Shown one piece after another: positions 26,555 to 34,568 of a stretch of DNA of 34,568 bases. The position numbers and the translations under genes were made by a program. Location of the stretch: the NCBI GenBank assembly GCA_903865775.1, contig CAIPKZ010000309.1, forward strand, positions 1 through 34,568. Reading direction: 5' to 3'. This stretch comes from an uncultured Prolixibacteraceae bacterium. Lineage in GTDB: Bacteria > Bacteroidota > Bacteroidia > Bacteroidales > Prolixibacteraceae. Under the pieces are notes generated by a model. That model was not told the origin of the DNA. It saw nothing but the letters and a program-made list of their open reading frames with translations, and made no database searches. The first letter of the stretch is position 1, and each line of letters begins with the position of its first letter.

Positions 26555-27322
26555 TTAGTTTTGAGAAACTGTAAAGCGGTATCGGCCATCGCCGCCAATA
26601 TCGTATCCACTGAATTCAAAATTGAGGTATAATTCATTAGCGGTTGCACTGTAGGTTCCGGCAGAGCCTTTGTGAAATGTATACACATCTCCGTAATAGT
26701 CTACCGCAACATCTTCAAGAAGTGTTACTTCACCGGAAAATGTATCCATATCTATCTCACCAAGCTGAAGATTCATGATGGCCATTGCACTGACATCGCC
26801 CCAAAAATCAAAGGTGAGTTTTACTAAATGACAATCGTCGTTCATTTTTCTGCCAACACAGCTTGTAGGACTGGAATCGGCCCAGATACCATCGAAACAG
26901 GTGAGGTTGCCTACCCAACGGTCTGCTAAACAACCCACAGGTGGAATATAATAGTCCAGCACAATGGTCCATTCGGCCGAATTACCTGATGGAGCTATAA
27001 CTTTATATTTTCTGGCAGAAGAAAAATCGCCATAAGTTCCGAAAATAGGTGCACCGTCAATTGGTTCAATTTTACAGCCTGCAGATAGATTTCCCTGTAG
27101 GTAAACTTTCGAAAAATCAACTGTCTTATCCTTTACAAATACTGTATCCAAATGGTTATCGGAATAAATGGCATTTACAAATGGTAAATTCCCGTTTTCA
27201 TTTCCGATAAGAATTTCAATTATCGACGGATCGTTGGGCAGTTCACCAACATTCTCAAATGTGGGAACGCAGCTGGTGGCGATAAAAATTGCCACAAATA
27301 ATAAACTCGCTATATATTTCAT
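26555..27322 (-). CDS. Unrecognised cysteine-containing lipoprotein in the SusE/F position
   Basis: 255 residues from the ATG at 27322; an ATG six codons upstream is also possible. The signal MKYIASLLFVAIFIATSC is lipidated at Cys18. Residues about 30-125 look like one immunoglobulin-like sandwich, with the KYKVIAPSGNSAEWTIVLDY ending common in Bacteroidota surface lipoproteins. The rest is a second beta domain with cysteines at 131, 142, 155 and 164, plus 83, which could form disulfides. I do not recognise the family. It begins 26 bases after SusD in the place where SusE/SusF surface glycan-binding proteins usually sit, so glycan binding is the best guess. Confidence 0.72.
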   Translation of the reverse strand: MKYIASLLFVAIFIATSCVPTFENVGELPNDPSIIEILIGNENGNLPFVNAIYSDNHLDTVFVKDKTVDFSKVYLQGNLSAGCKIEPIDGAPIFGTYGDFSSARKYKVIAPSGNSAEWTIVLDYYIPPVGCLADRWVGNLTCFDGIWADSSPTSCVGRKMNDDCHLVKLTFDFWGDVSAMAIMNLQLGEIDMDTFSGEVTLLEDVAVDYYGDVYTFHKGSAGTYSATANELYLNFEFSGYDIGGDGRYRFTVSQN

Positions 27323-27348
27323 ATACAATAATTTTAACATGATTTTTT

Positions 27349-29163
27349 TTATTCCCAGCCCAGGATTTGAATCAGATTCGGATTTATGTTCACATCGGTT
27401 TGCGGAATCGGACGGTAATAATATTTGGGATCAATAAAAGTGCCTCTGTCCTTTTCAGATTCGATATACCCCTGATTGTTTCCACTTAAATACAACGAAG
27501 CGTCGCTATCCTGAGGACCAACCCGATAATAAATCAGTTTTTCACCCAACGAGTTCACTTCTTTTTTATCAGCTAAAGGAATCGATTCACTTAAATCAAG
27601 AAGGACAATATCCTCAACACCATCGCCTGTAATATCGTATTTCCCTAAACCAGGAAAATAAAGTCCCCTGGGTTCAGCTTCCAGTAATTTGCCGGCATCC
27701 CAGCGCATTAAGTCGTCATTTCGGTATCCTTCCAACGCAAATTCTATACGGCGTTCACGTCGAATCTCTAAAATTTCTTTCCATTTTGAAAATGATTTTA
27801 CATTGGGATAACGGGCTTCCTGCAAGGGATCAACCGGGGGATTCATCATCAGATGCGGAATTCCAACACGGTCGCGAAGAATGTTAACAGTTACGTCAAG
27901 ATCGCCTTGAGAAAGTTCACCTAATTCAGCTTTGGCTTCAGCGTATGTTAACAGTACTTCGGCATAACGAAGAACGGGCACATCTACACCGTTCGAAACA
28001 GTTTCTGCTTTTTCATTTATAAAACCTTTGATCTGGTGGTAACCGGTAAAATTTTTCTGCAACTGCTGTTTGTAAACACCACCCCCTTGCGAATATGTAC
28101 CTGTCCGGAGTAACACAAATCCCGGATAGGCATAGGTTTGATTTAATCGTGGGTCACGGTCAACAAATTCTTCCACAAATGATTTGGTGTTATAATCGGG
28201 TTGAGTAGTGTAAAACGAACCGTCGGTCATTAAATAGGATTGAAGTAAATCTTTTGACGGGCTCACCTCATAATTTCCAAACATATATTCCCACCATCCA
28301 CTGTTTTTCACAGCATCCTCGTTGATATTGGCAAAGATAATTTCCGGGTTACCGGTTAAATCCTGACTGTCAAATAAACTTTGATAGTCGGAATGAATAT
28401 TTCCGGTTGAATAAATGTGGAATCCACCGTTATCCATTATTTCTTTTGCAGCATCGCGGGCAATTTGCAGATAGGTATTTGCTGAAGCTTCTAAATGCAA
28501 TTCAGGATGATATTTCCGGAATGTTCCTTCATAGAGCGCAAAGCGGGCTTTGTAAGTTAAAACCACCCATTTGTTTACAGCTCCAACCGGTTGGTTGGCT
28601 TTTACGTTCTGGCCTGCAAAATCGAGGTCCTCAAATAATTTCTGAACTACCATATCCCGCGGATCTCTGGCTTTAAACAGAAGTTCCTGGTCAGAAGTTC
28701 CAATCACCTTATCGTACCATGGGACATCTGAAAAACGTTTCACTTTATCCATGTAAAAACGGGCACGAAAAAAACGTGCCAGACCTTCATAATGAGCAAG
28801 CAGTTCTGGTGAAACGTCAGCTCTTTTGTAATTTTCAAGAAAAAGATTGAGATTCCGTAACGTGCTCCAATCCCAGCCTCCGGTGATGGTCGATGAGGAA
28901 GGATTGCTGCTGAGCATGATATTTTTTAATTCGGTGCTTCCTGTATTTGCAGCATTATCGCTCGTGTAGTAGCCGTCGTTTATAAACAGCTCTACATTGG
29001 GGAAACTATAAAAATTGTATAGGAACATCTTGAGGTCTTCCTCACTTTTAAAGAAGTTCTCAGTTCCAATCGACGTTTTCGGGAGTCGATCCATAAAACT
29101 ATCATTACATGCGGAAAGCAGGATAACGAGTGAAAGACTAAAGACTAATAATATTTTTTTCAT
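27349..29163 (-). CDS. SusD/RagB family outer-membrane lipoprotein
   Basis: 604 residues from the ATG at 29163, whose signal MKKILLVFSLSLVILLSAC is lipidated at Cys19; the ATG two codons upstream is equally usable. After it comes the family start NDSFMDRLPKTSIGTENFFKSEEDL, then helical repeats with YNFYSFPN and ARFFRARFYMDKVKRFSDVPWYDKV, and the C-terminal SusD region with RYAEVLLTYAEAKAELGE and RRERRIEFALEGYRNDDLMRW. SusD proteins lie on the cell surface as the lid of the SusC channel and bind the glycan. It follows SusC by 28 bases, as is standard. Confidence 0.97.
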   Translation of the reverse strand: MKKILLVFSLSLVILLSACNDSFMDRLPKTSIGTENFFKSEEDLKMFLYNFYSFPNVELFINDGYYTSDNAANTGSTELKNIMLSSNPSSSTITGGWDWSTLRNLNLFLENYKRADVSPELLAHYEGLARFFRARFYMDKVKRFSDVPWYDKVIGTSDQELLFKARDPRDMVVQKLFEDLDFAGQNVKANQPVGAVNKWVVLTYKARFALYEGTFRKYHPELHLEASANTYLQIARDAAKEIMDNGGFHIYSTGNIHSDYQSLFDSQDLTGNPEIIFANINEDAVKNSGWWEYMFGNYEVSPSKDLLQSYLMTDGSFYTTQPDYNTKSFVEEFVDRDPRLNQTYAYPGFVLLRTGTYSQGGGVYKQQLQKNFTGYHQIKGFINEKAETVSNGVDVPVLRYAEVLLTYAEAKAELGELSQGDLDVTVNILRDRVGIPHLMMNPPVDPLQEARYPNVKSFSKWKEILEIRRERRIEFALEGYRNDDLMRWDAGKLLEAEPRGLYFPGLGKYDITGDGVEDIVLLDLSESIPLADKKEVNSLGEKLIYYRVGPQDSDASLYLSGNNQGYIESEKDRGTFIDPKYYYRPIPQTDVNINPNLIQILGWE

Positions 29164-29191
29164 GATCATTTTTTTTGCCAGTTTAATACAA

Positions 29192-32100
29192 TTAAAAGTC
29201 AATATTTACGCCGAAAGAATACTTTCTTTCAAATGGATAAGCATATCCATATCCATTGTCTGTTACTGCTTCCGGATCGAAGAATTTACTTACACCCGAC
29301 CATTCTGCAATATTTTCACCGCTCACGAAAAAACGTATCTTTTCGATTTTAACTTTCTGTGTCAGTTTATTTGGCAAAGTATATCCAACAGTTATATTTT
29401 TTAACCGAATGTAGGCTGCGCTAAGCAGATATGCTGTCTGCGGGGTGGCTAACCCTTTTGATTCGTTAAGCTCTTCGCCGAGATTGACATCTGCGAGCCA
29501 TGCCTGAAGAATTGGATATTTTGCATCCAGATTAGCATTAGCTAAACCAGCAGCAATGTATGATGCTGAATGTTTGGTCATATTAACTTCACTGTCATCT
29601 GTCGCCCGATAAAAATCAGTAAGGTGCTGATAGCCTCCGGCATAGGGTTGCTGATAAAATCCCCAATAGAGATAATAGCGTGGATAGTAATCTTTTTTTC
29701 CAATTCCCTGAAGGAAGGTCGAAAAATCAAACCCATTCCATTCGAAATTCATATTTACTCCGAACCGGAAACGTGGAGAAGAGTTTCCAATAATTTCAGC
29801 ATCTTTCGGATCATTAGCCGTGTATCCTTTTTCTATAATTCCATTTCCATCCTGATCAACATATTTTGGCCAGCCCGGTACGATCGACAATGCACCCCAG
29901 GGTATTAACTGGGTTTCGTCGAGCGACTTTGTTTCTTCAACAGTTTTATAGAAACCGCCACTTTCCAGCCCCCAAATAGAACCAAATTCCTGACCGACAT
30001 AATACTGATTCAGGTTTTTATCTGGATTATCAAATTTTGTAATCCAAGACCGGCTGTCTGACAGAATAAAATTTGTATTAAAACTAAATGGTTTTCCAGC
30101 CAGCTTAAAGTTGTTTTTATAAGTCAAGGAAAGTTCCCATCCATTGGTCTGAAGGTCAGCTGAATTTTCGAGAGGCTCGGCGGCACCCAGCACATTTGGA
30201 AGATCTTTTCCCAATGTTAACATTCCGCTGGTATTTCTTCGGTAAATATCGAATGTGGCCGTAAGTTTATTCTTAAATAAACCGATGTCGGTTCCAAAAT
30301 TTAGAGTTTCCACAGTTTCCCAGGTGTAATTATCGGAAACCAATTGTGGAGGAGAAACTTTTTGCGGCAGTTGTCCATCGATCAAATATCCAGACTGTGA
30401 AGGAGCCATGGTAGGGATGTAGCCATAGTCCGAAATGTTTTGATTTCCCAATGAACCATAAGATGCTCTTAATTTTAATGTGCTGATGATATCTTCGGTT
30501 GACTTCATAAAATTTTCACGGTCAATTCTCCAGGCTGCCGATGCAGAAGGGAAAAATCCAAAACGGCTCTTTTTCGGGAAACGTGAAGATCCATCGTAAC
30601 GACCATTGAATTCAAGAATATATTTATCTTTAAAAATGTAATTCAAGCGGTAAAAAGTACCACGGATGCCCCATTCCGAAATGGTTTCATCCACATAATC
30701 TTCGCCGGTTGCCAGCGCAATGGTAGGTAACAATCCGGAAATAACATTGTCGCGTTGAGCCTTGAACCATTCAGCGCGATTGTATTCCTGATTGAATCCA
30801 ACCAATGCTGTTACCTGATGATTTCCAAAATTTTTATTCAATGTGCTATAAATATTGAATACATTGTAGTTATCAAATGTTGCACTTCGGTATGCACTGT
30901 TTACTCCCACTTCACGAACATCTTCCGGTCCATAACCAATTTTATATTTTGAATAATACCAGCTATAATCGCTGGTTCCCTTGCGAAAGGTATAATCAGA
31001 ATTAATCTTTAGAACATCGTCAAAAAAACGGGCTTCAGCAGTAAAAGTCGATTGTGTGGAGTAATATTTATTATCCTCTTTTCCACCAGCAACAAGTTTT
31101 GCTGCATCAATTCCCACTTCTGAATTAGAGAATGAACCATCAGGATTTTTATCGTAAGATGTTGGAGGAAGATCATAAAGATCATAAAGATTTAGTAAAG
31201 ACGGTTTTCTTCTATCGGTTGTTGTAAACAGAGTATTATTACCAATAGTCAGCCATTTATAGGGTGTGTAATCGACTTTACTTCTGAAGCTGTAGCGCAA
31301 AAATTTATCTTCGGCAATTTTTAAAGCTCCGTTTTGGTCGTCATAAGCCGCCGATAAAAAAAATCTGGTCTTTTCCGTTTTTCCATCCAGCTGAATATTG
31401 TGTTTCTGCGAAAAATTGAAGTCATTCAGAAAATAACGGGTCCAATCGCGGTTACCCATATATTCCCAACTGGTTGGGTCATTAGGATTCACGCGAACAC
31501 CCACAGTTCCTGATGGATTATCCGACCGTTCTTTTGCCCAGGCATACGTTTCATCGCTGAAGTTCATATTGTCCCAAGGTGTATTGTCAGTAGACGTTTC
31601 CTGAAGACGAAGGTAAATGTAGGGATCGTTGATTTTGTCGGGAAGAATGGTTGGCTTCGACCACGACATATTATTATTATATCGAATATGAAATCCCGAT
31701 TTAGTACCTGATTTCGTAGTAATTAAAACAACTCCGAAAGCTGCACGAGCACCGTAAATTGCAGCCGATGAAGCATCTTTCAGTATGGAAATATCGGATA
31801 CATCTTCTGGCGTCAGCCGGTTTAATTCATAGGTATCAGAAGGAACACCATCAATGAGAATGAGCGGGTCGCCACCGTTGATTGAGGTCATTCCCCGGAT
31901 ATTAATATTTGCTGCCTGACCAGGTTCACCGCTTACAAAATCGATGTTCAAGTTGGGGACCACACCCTGCAGTCCCTGTGAAATGGTTGTAATTGGTCGA
32001 CTCTCGAGTACTTTGGAACTTACTGCATCAACCGCACCAGATAAATTAACTTTTTTCTGGGTTCCATAACCTACTACTACAAATTCGTCAATGGCCATTA

Positions 32101-32431
32101 TTACAGGACTTAAAGCAACATTAATAACTTTTTTTCCATCAATTGGAATTTCCTGCGATGTCATTCCAATAAATGTGAAAACCAGGGTTGCTGTTGTAGG
32201 AGCGGAAATTGAAAAATCTCCTTCAGAATCAGAGATTGCACCTTGTGTGGTTCCTTTAATATAAATGGAAGTACCTGGTAATACCGTGTTGTCTGTAGCA
32301 AAAGTAACTTTTCCTTTCACCTGAATTTGCTGAGCGAAAGTTGGAACTGAAAGAAAAAAAAGTAGAAATAGTTGTAATAATCTGCGTTTTTTAAACTGAT
32401 TCAGTTTTTTTTTAAAGGTGTAGTAATTCAT
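29192..32431 (-). CDS. SusC/RagA family TonB-linked outer-membrane transporter
   Basis: 1079 residues. A signal peptide ends near TFAQ (about 34). A carboxypeptidase-regulatory-like domain covers about 37-112 (IQVKGKVTFATDNTVLPGTSIYIKGT). A TonB-box-like stretch MAIDEFVVVGYGTQKK follows, then the plug (RGMTSINGGDPLILIDGVPS, ISILKDASSAAIYGARAAFGVVLITTK) and a 22-strand-type barrel ending in YSFGVNIDF. It imports oligosaccharides released at the surface, with SusD as lid. It is the first gene of a four-gene minus-strand operon and has a good promoter at 32461-32490. Confidence 0.97.
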   Translation of the reverse strand: MNYYTFKKKLNQFKKRRLLQLFLLFFLSVPTFAQQIQVKGKVTFATDNTVLPGTSIYIKGTTQGAISDSEGDFSISAPTTATLVFTFIGMTSQEIPIDGKKVINVALSPVIMAIDEFVVVGYGTQKKVNLSGAVDAVSSKVLESRPITTISQGLQGVVPNLNIDFVSGEPGQAANINIRGMTSINGGDPLILIDGVPSDTYELNRLTPEDVSDISILKDASSAAIYGARAAFGVVLITTKSGTKSGFHIRYNNNMSWSKPTILPDKINDPYIYLRLQETSTDNTPWDNMNFSDETYAWAKERSDNPSGTVGVRVNPNDPTSWEYMGNRDWTRYFLNDFNFSQKHNIQLDGKTEKTRFFLSAAYDDQNGALKIAEDKFLRYSFRSKVDYTPYKWLTIGNNTLFTTTDRRKPSLLNLYDLYDLPPTSYDKNPDGSFSNSEVGIDAAKLVAGGKEDNKYYSTQSTFTAEARFFDDVLKINSDYTFRKGTSDYSWYYSKYKIGYGPEDVREVGVNSAYRSATFDNYNVFNIYSTLNKNFGNHQVTALVGFNQEYNRAEWFKAQRDNVISGLLPTIALATGEDYVDETISEWGIRGTFYRLNYIFKDKYILEFNGRYDGSSRFPKKSRFGFFPSASAAWRIDRENFMKSTEDIISTLKLRASYGSLGNQNISDYGYIPTMAPSQSGYLIDGQLPQKVSPPQLVSDNYTWETVETLNFGTDIGLFKNKLTATFDIYRRNTSGMLTLGKDLPNVLGAAEPLENSADLQTNGWELSLTYKNNFKLAGKPFSFNTNFILSDSRSWITKFDNPDKNLNQYYVGQEFGSIWGLESGGFYKTVEETKSLDETQLIPWGALSIVPGWPKYVDQDGNGIIEKGYTANDPKDAEIIGNSSPRFRFGVNMNFEWNGFDFSTFLQGIGKKDYYPRYYLYWGFYQQPYAGGYQHLTDFYRATDDSEVNMTKHSASYIAAGLANANLDAKYPILQAWLADVNLGEELNESKGLATPQTAYLLSAAYIRLKNITVGYTLPNKLTQKVKIEKIRFFVSGENIAEWSGVSKFFDPEAVTDNGYGYAYPFERKYSFGVNIDF

Positions 32432-32460
32432 AGAAATTAATTGAATATAAATTGGGCATT

Positions 32461-32490
32461 CAAAAATAGAGTACCCAAATTACAATTCAA
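32461..32490 (-). promoter_or_regulatory. Bacteroidota-type promoter for the SusC operon
   Basis: On the minus strand TTG (32488-32490) and TATTTTTG (32461-32468, TAnnTTTG) are 19 bases apart, in the normal range for the -33/-7 promoter of this phylum. The start point would fall about 25 bases before the SusC ATG at 32431. Confidence 0.5.
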
Positions 32491-32501
32491 CCAACAATTA
32501 A

Positions 32502-32523
32502 TTAATAATGAATTAATAATGAA
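32502..32523 (-). repeat. Perfect tandem 11-bp direct repeat just upstream of the SusC promoter
   Basis: TTAATAATGAA occurs twice head-to-tail (32502-32512 and 32513-32523). It lies 11 bases upstream of the -33 element. The period is about one helical turn, as expected for an activator contacting one DNA face. AraC-type DNA-binding domains of HTCS regulators commonly bind direct repeats at susC promoters, so it is a candidate activator site. AT-rich chance repetition is possible. Confidence 0.4.
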
Positions 32524-33075
32524 TACTTTATGAATAAATTAGCTATAGTTTATATTATTTAATTTAGTGTGTGGTAAGAATGTAAATATTTATTTGTCAA
32601 TAAAATAAATGATAATTATTTAACTAAAACCATTCATGTAAGTATCTCTTAAGGTATTACCATATAACTTAATCGGATATATTCCACCCAGAGTAGATGA
32701 TAAAAGATGTGAATTAGTAACAAGGGATTTTGGAAAAATATTTTCCAAAAATAAAATAGTTTAAAATGCGAAAAATTTACTACTCTTTTTTAACTGGCTA
32801 AAAGCAAAGCAACATTTATGAACTTTGGATTTGTTCAACCGGTAGCCCTTATTTTGCAATTGTCTGGGTTTTATGGAATAATCCTTGTTAACGAACTCAA
32901 CATTAGCATCCAGTATTTCAGATTATTTTCCCTTATATTTTCATCTCGGCTAATAACAACAAGGATATTGTCAGGATTGTATCGTTTGGGCGGTTTTTCA
33001 ATCAATTCACCATCTACAAGATAGAATCTGGATGAACCGCCAAATTGAGAAAGATTGTGCTTTTTGATTGTAAAA

Positions 33076-34568
33076 TCAGTTTGTTGTGATGGAATTCAGG
33101 GTTTTAAGCTGGTCATTTTTCAGTTCAAGAGTCAAGGCCTGTGCAAGAAGTAAATCATTTTTGTGAAGAATCTCAGTGGTTCTTTCAGCTACTGTTTTTT
33201 CCAACATTTTACTCTGATTGCGCAACATTTTAAATCGGAAATAGAAAAATGCATAAATTGAAGTCAGGATTAATAATCCGGAAAGGATTCTGAACCAGAT
33301 TGTCATCCACCAGGGCGGAATAACTTCGAGCTCAATGGAAGTGTAATTATCGCTCCAGTCGCCATTTTCGAATTTGGCTTTAACCTTGAATGTATAATTT
33401 CCGGGATTCAGGTTGGTATAGCTGGCTCCTCTTTCTTTTCCGGCCTGAACCCATTTTTTGTCGAATCCATCCAGTTTATATGCATATTCAATGTTGTTTG
33501 CCTCAGTGAGACTGATCGCCTGGTACGAAAAAATAATTGCGTTTTGAGAGTAGTGCAGAGAAATATTTTTTGCATAGCTAATGTTCCGGTCAATGGTTTT
33601 ATTGTCATTGAGGTATGAAACGCTTTTGTTGAACAGTTTGAAATCGGATAGGACAACCTTTGGGTTTCTGACTTCTGCCTTTATGCTCTCCGGATTAAAA
33701 AAATCATAGCCATCTGATCCTCCAAAATATAAATTGCCGGCAGAATCTGATGAGCACGATCTGTCATAGAATTCTTTTGAAAGAATTCCATAGTTTTGGT
33801 TGTAATTGGTAAACCGCAATGTTGTTGGATTGAACATTGAAATACTGGTGCTGGTCGATACCCAAATGTTGTTTTTTTTGTCGCTCAGGATACTGGCAAT
33901 ATGTTTATTTTTTAGTCCTGATGAATACCGGGCGAATTTTTGTGTCTCATAGTTGAATTTGTTCAGTCCTCCATTTGTTCCGATCCAGATATTTTTCAGC
34001 TTGTCTTCGTAAATCGTTTGGATCTCATTGCTACTGATCGATGTTGTGTCATTTTTATTGTGGCGGTAATTTTTAAACAGTTGTTCACCTTTACGCAAAA
34101 ACCCAAGTCCCCAGGCAGTTGCAACCCATAAGTTCCCGCGCGAATCAACAAAAACCTGATTGGTGTATTGGTCGCAGAGTAAATTATTTTTAAAATTATA
34201 ATGATAGAATATTTTTTTTCTGACATCGAACCGGTCAACACCTTCCCGATGAGTGGCCAGCCATAAATCTCCGTTAGTGTCTTCCGAAATAGAACGGACA
34301 TCATTACAGGCAATTGACAGTGAATCAACCGGATTATGCAGATACGAATCAAAATCATTTGTTTCCGGGTTATATTTCTGAAGTCCTCCTAAGTAACTGC
34401 CAATCCACATTTGTTTTTTTAAGTCACAGAAGATCGAAAAAATGATTCCATCAGGGATACTTTTAGGATTGTTCTCATCGTGCCTTAACTTGATCGTTGC
34501 AGGTTTCTGCCAATTATAGATATCGATACCCATCGAATGATTACTGATCCAAAATTGCCCTTTCCCAT
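33076..34568 (-). pseudogene. HTCS-type two-component propeller sensor, truncated before the kinase (5' part beyond window edge)
   Basis: The frame is open to the window edge (the codons before MGIDIY read GQFWISNHS), so the N-terminus is missing. Visible are several two-component propeller blades (MWIGSYLGGLQKYNPETNDF, LWLATHREGVDRFD, IWIGTNGGLNKFNYETQKF). A Y_Y_Y domain follows (IEYAYKLDGFDKKWVQAG, SYTNLNPGNYTFKVKA), then one transmembrane helix (WFRILSGLLILTSIYAFFYF) and a coiled coil (LEKTVAERTTEILHKN through LELKNDQLKTLN). Family members then continue into a histidine kinase, often with receiver and AraC domains; here SITTN and a stop follow and no kinase motif is found downstream. It is a probable former regulator of the PUL, sensing a periplasmic oligosaccharide. 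A natural kinase-less sensor is less likely. Confidence 0.8.

Larger units (their letters stand above)
32432..33075 (-). other. Gene-poor 644-base region between the truncated sensor and SusC
   Basis: The SusC-proximal 100 bases hold its promoter and a tandem repeat. About 32524-32760 is very AT-rich and I see nothing in it. At 32761-33089 the minus strand has a stop-free frame of 73 codons (to TAA at 32871), with YLVDGELIEKPPKRYNPDNI and VVISRDENIRENNLKYW. An overlapping frame then runs to 32761 with DANVEFVNKDYSIKPRQL. The pattern suggests a frameshifted gene remnant that I cannot identify. There is no usable start codon. Confidence 0.4.
12597..34568. other. Polysaccharide/glycan utilisation locus with convergent arms
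   Basis: The plus arm encodes exported glycan-degrading enzymes: broken GH29, GH92-CE7 fusion, GH38-like, six-hairpin and GH101-like. The minus arm encodes SusC, SusD, a lipoprotein and a propeller-phosphoesterase, and a two-component propeller sensor lies upstream of SusC. SusC/SusD pairs import oligosaccharides in Bacteroidota, and PUL enzymes are usually matched to one glycan. The families together point to a mannose-containing, fucosylated glycan with acetyl and possibly phosphate groups. The target is inferred. Confidence 0.75.

Noticed and set aside
32524-32760. AT-rich stretch upstream of SusC as a possible origin or small RNA
   Set aside because: No iterons, DnaA-box cluster or convincing terminator hairpin could be seen; simple AT richness is common in such promoters.
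32818-33024. 68-codon plus-strand frame between sensor and SusC
   Set aside because: It opposes a more protein-like minus-strand frame over the same bases, has no recognisable domain and no promoter.

Overview
The window reads as chromosome of a Bacteroidota bacterium, probably an environmental Bacteroidales/Marinilabiliales-type organism (inference). The supporting signs are a SusC/SusD pair, an HTCS-type two-component propeller sensor, lipoprotein signals at many PUL and surface proteins, several matches to the Bacteroidota -7 box TAnnTTTG, an ECF sigma gene followed by an envelope protein, and AT-rich intergenic DNA.

Left part, 1-11155, is mostly core and envelope functions. It starts with the last codons of a probable LptF/LptG-type permease. 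Next come an acyl-CoA carboxyltransferase and a small biotin carrier (+ strand), ended by back-to-back hairpins that also close a convergent M16 zinc peptidase (-). A two-gene PAP2 phosphatase / GT39 (ArnT-like) glycosyltransferase unit follows (-), then a lipoprotein serpin (-). Divergent from the serpin is an ECF sigma gene that overlaps, by ATGA, a protein with one inner-membrane helix and a C-terminal outer-membrane barrel (+).

Middle, 11156-12600, is a mobile-element scar. An apparently intact IS5-family element (11168-12052) abuts a truncated IS110-family transposase, and both lie directly before a GH29 alpha-L-fucosidase that has lost its 5' end. One deletion that removed the missing IS110 half, the fucosidase start and its promoter explains the arrangement.

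Right part, 12597-34568, is a polysaccharide (glycan) utilisation locus. The + arm holds the broken GH29, a GH92 alpha-mannosidase-like enzyme fused to a CE7 acetyl-esterase, a GH38-like (DUF5054-type) protein, a six-hairpin glycosidase and a GH101-like lipoprotein. The convergent - arm holds SusC, SusD, an unrecognised cysteine-containing lipoprotein, and a lipoprotein joining a YVTN/YncE-type beta-propeller to a phosphoesterase. Upstream of SusC lie a Bacteroidota-type promoter, a perfect tandem 11-bp repeat, and a two-component propeller sensor that stops just after its transmembrane and coiled-coil segment with no kinase.

The enzyme set (fucosidase, two mannosidase-like families, GH101-like, acetylesterase, phosphoesterase) suggests a mannose-containing glycan carrying acetyl and possibly phosphate groups, such as a glycoprotein glycan or phosphomannan. 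The target is inference. The locus looks partly decayed at both ends: the fucosidase and sensor are truncated and an IS lies at its left edge. No tRNA, rRNA or CRISPR array was seen.
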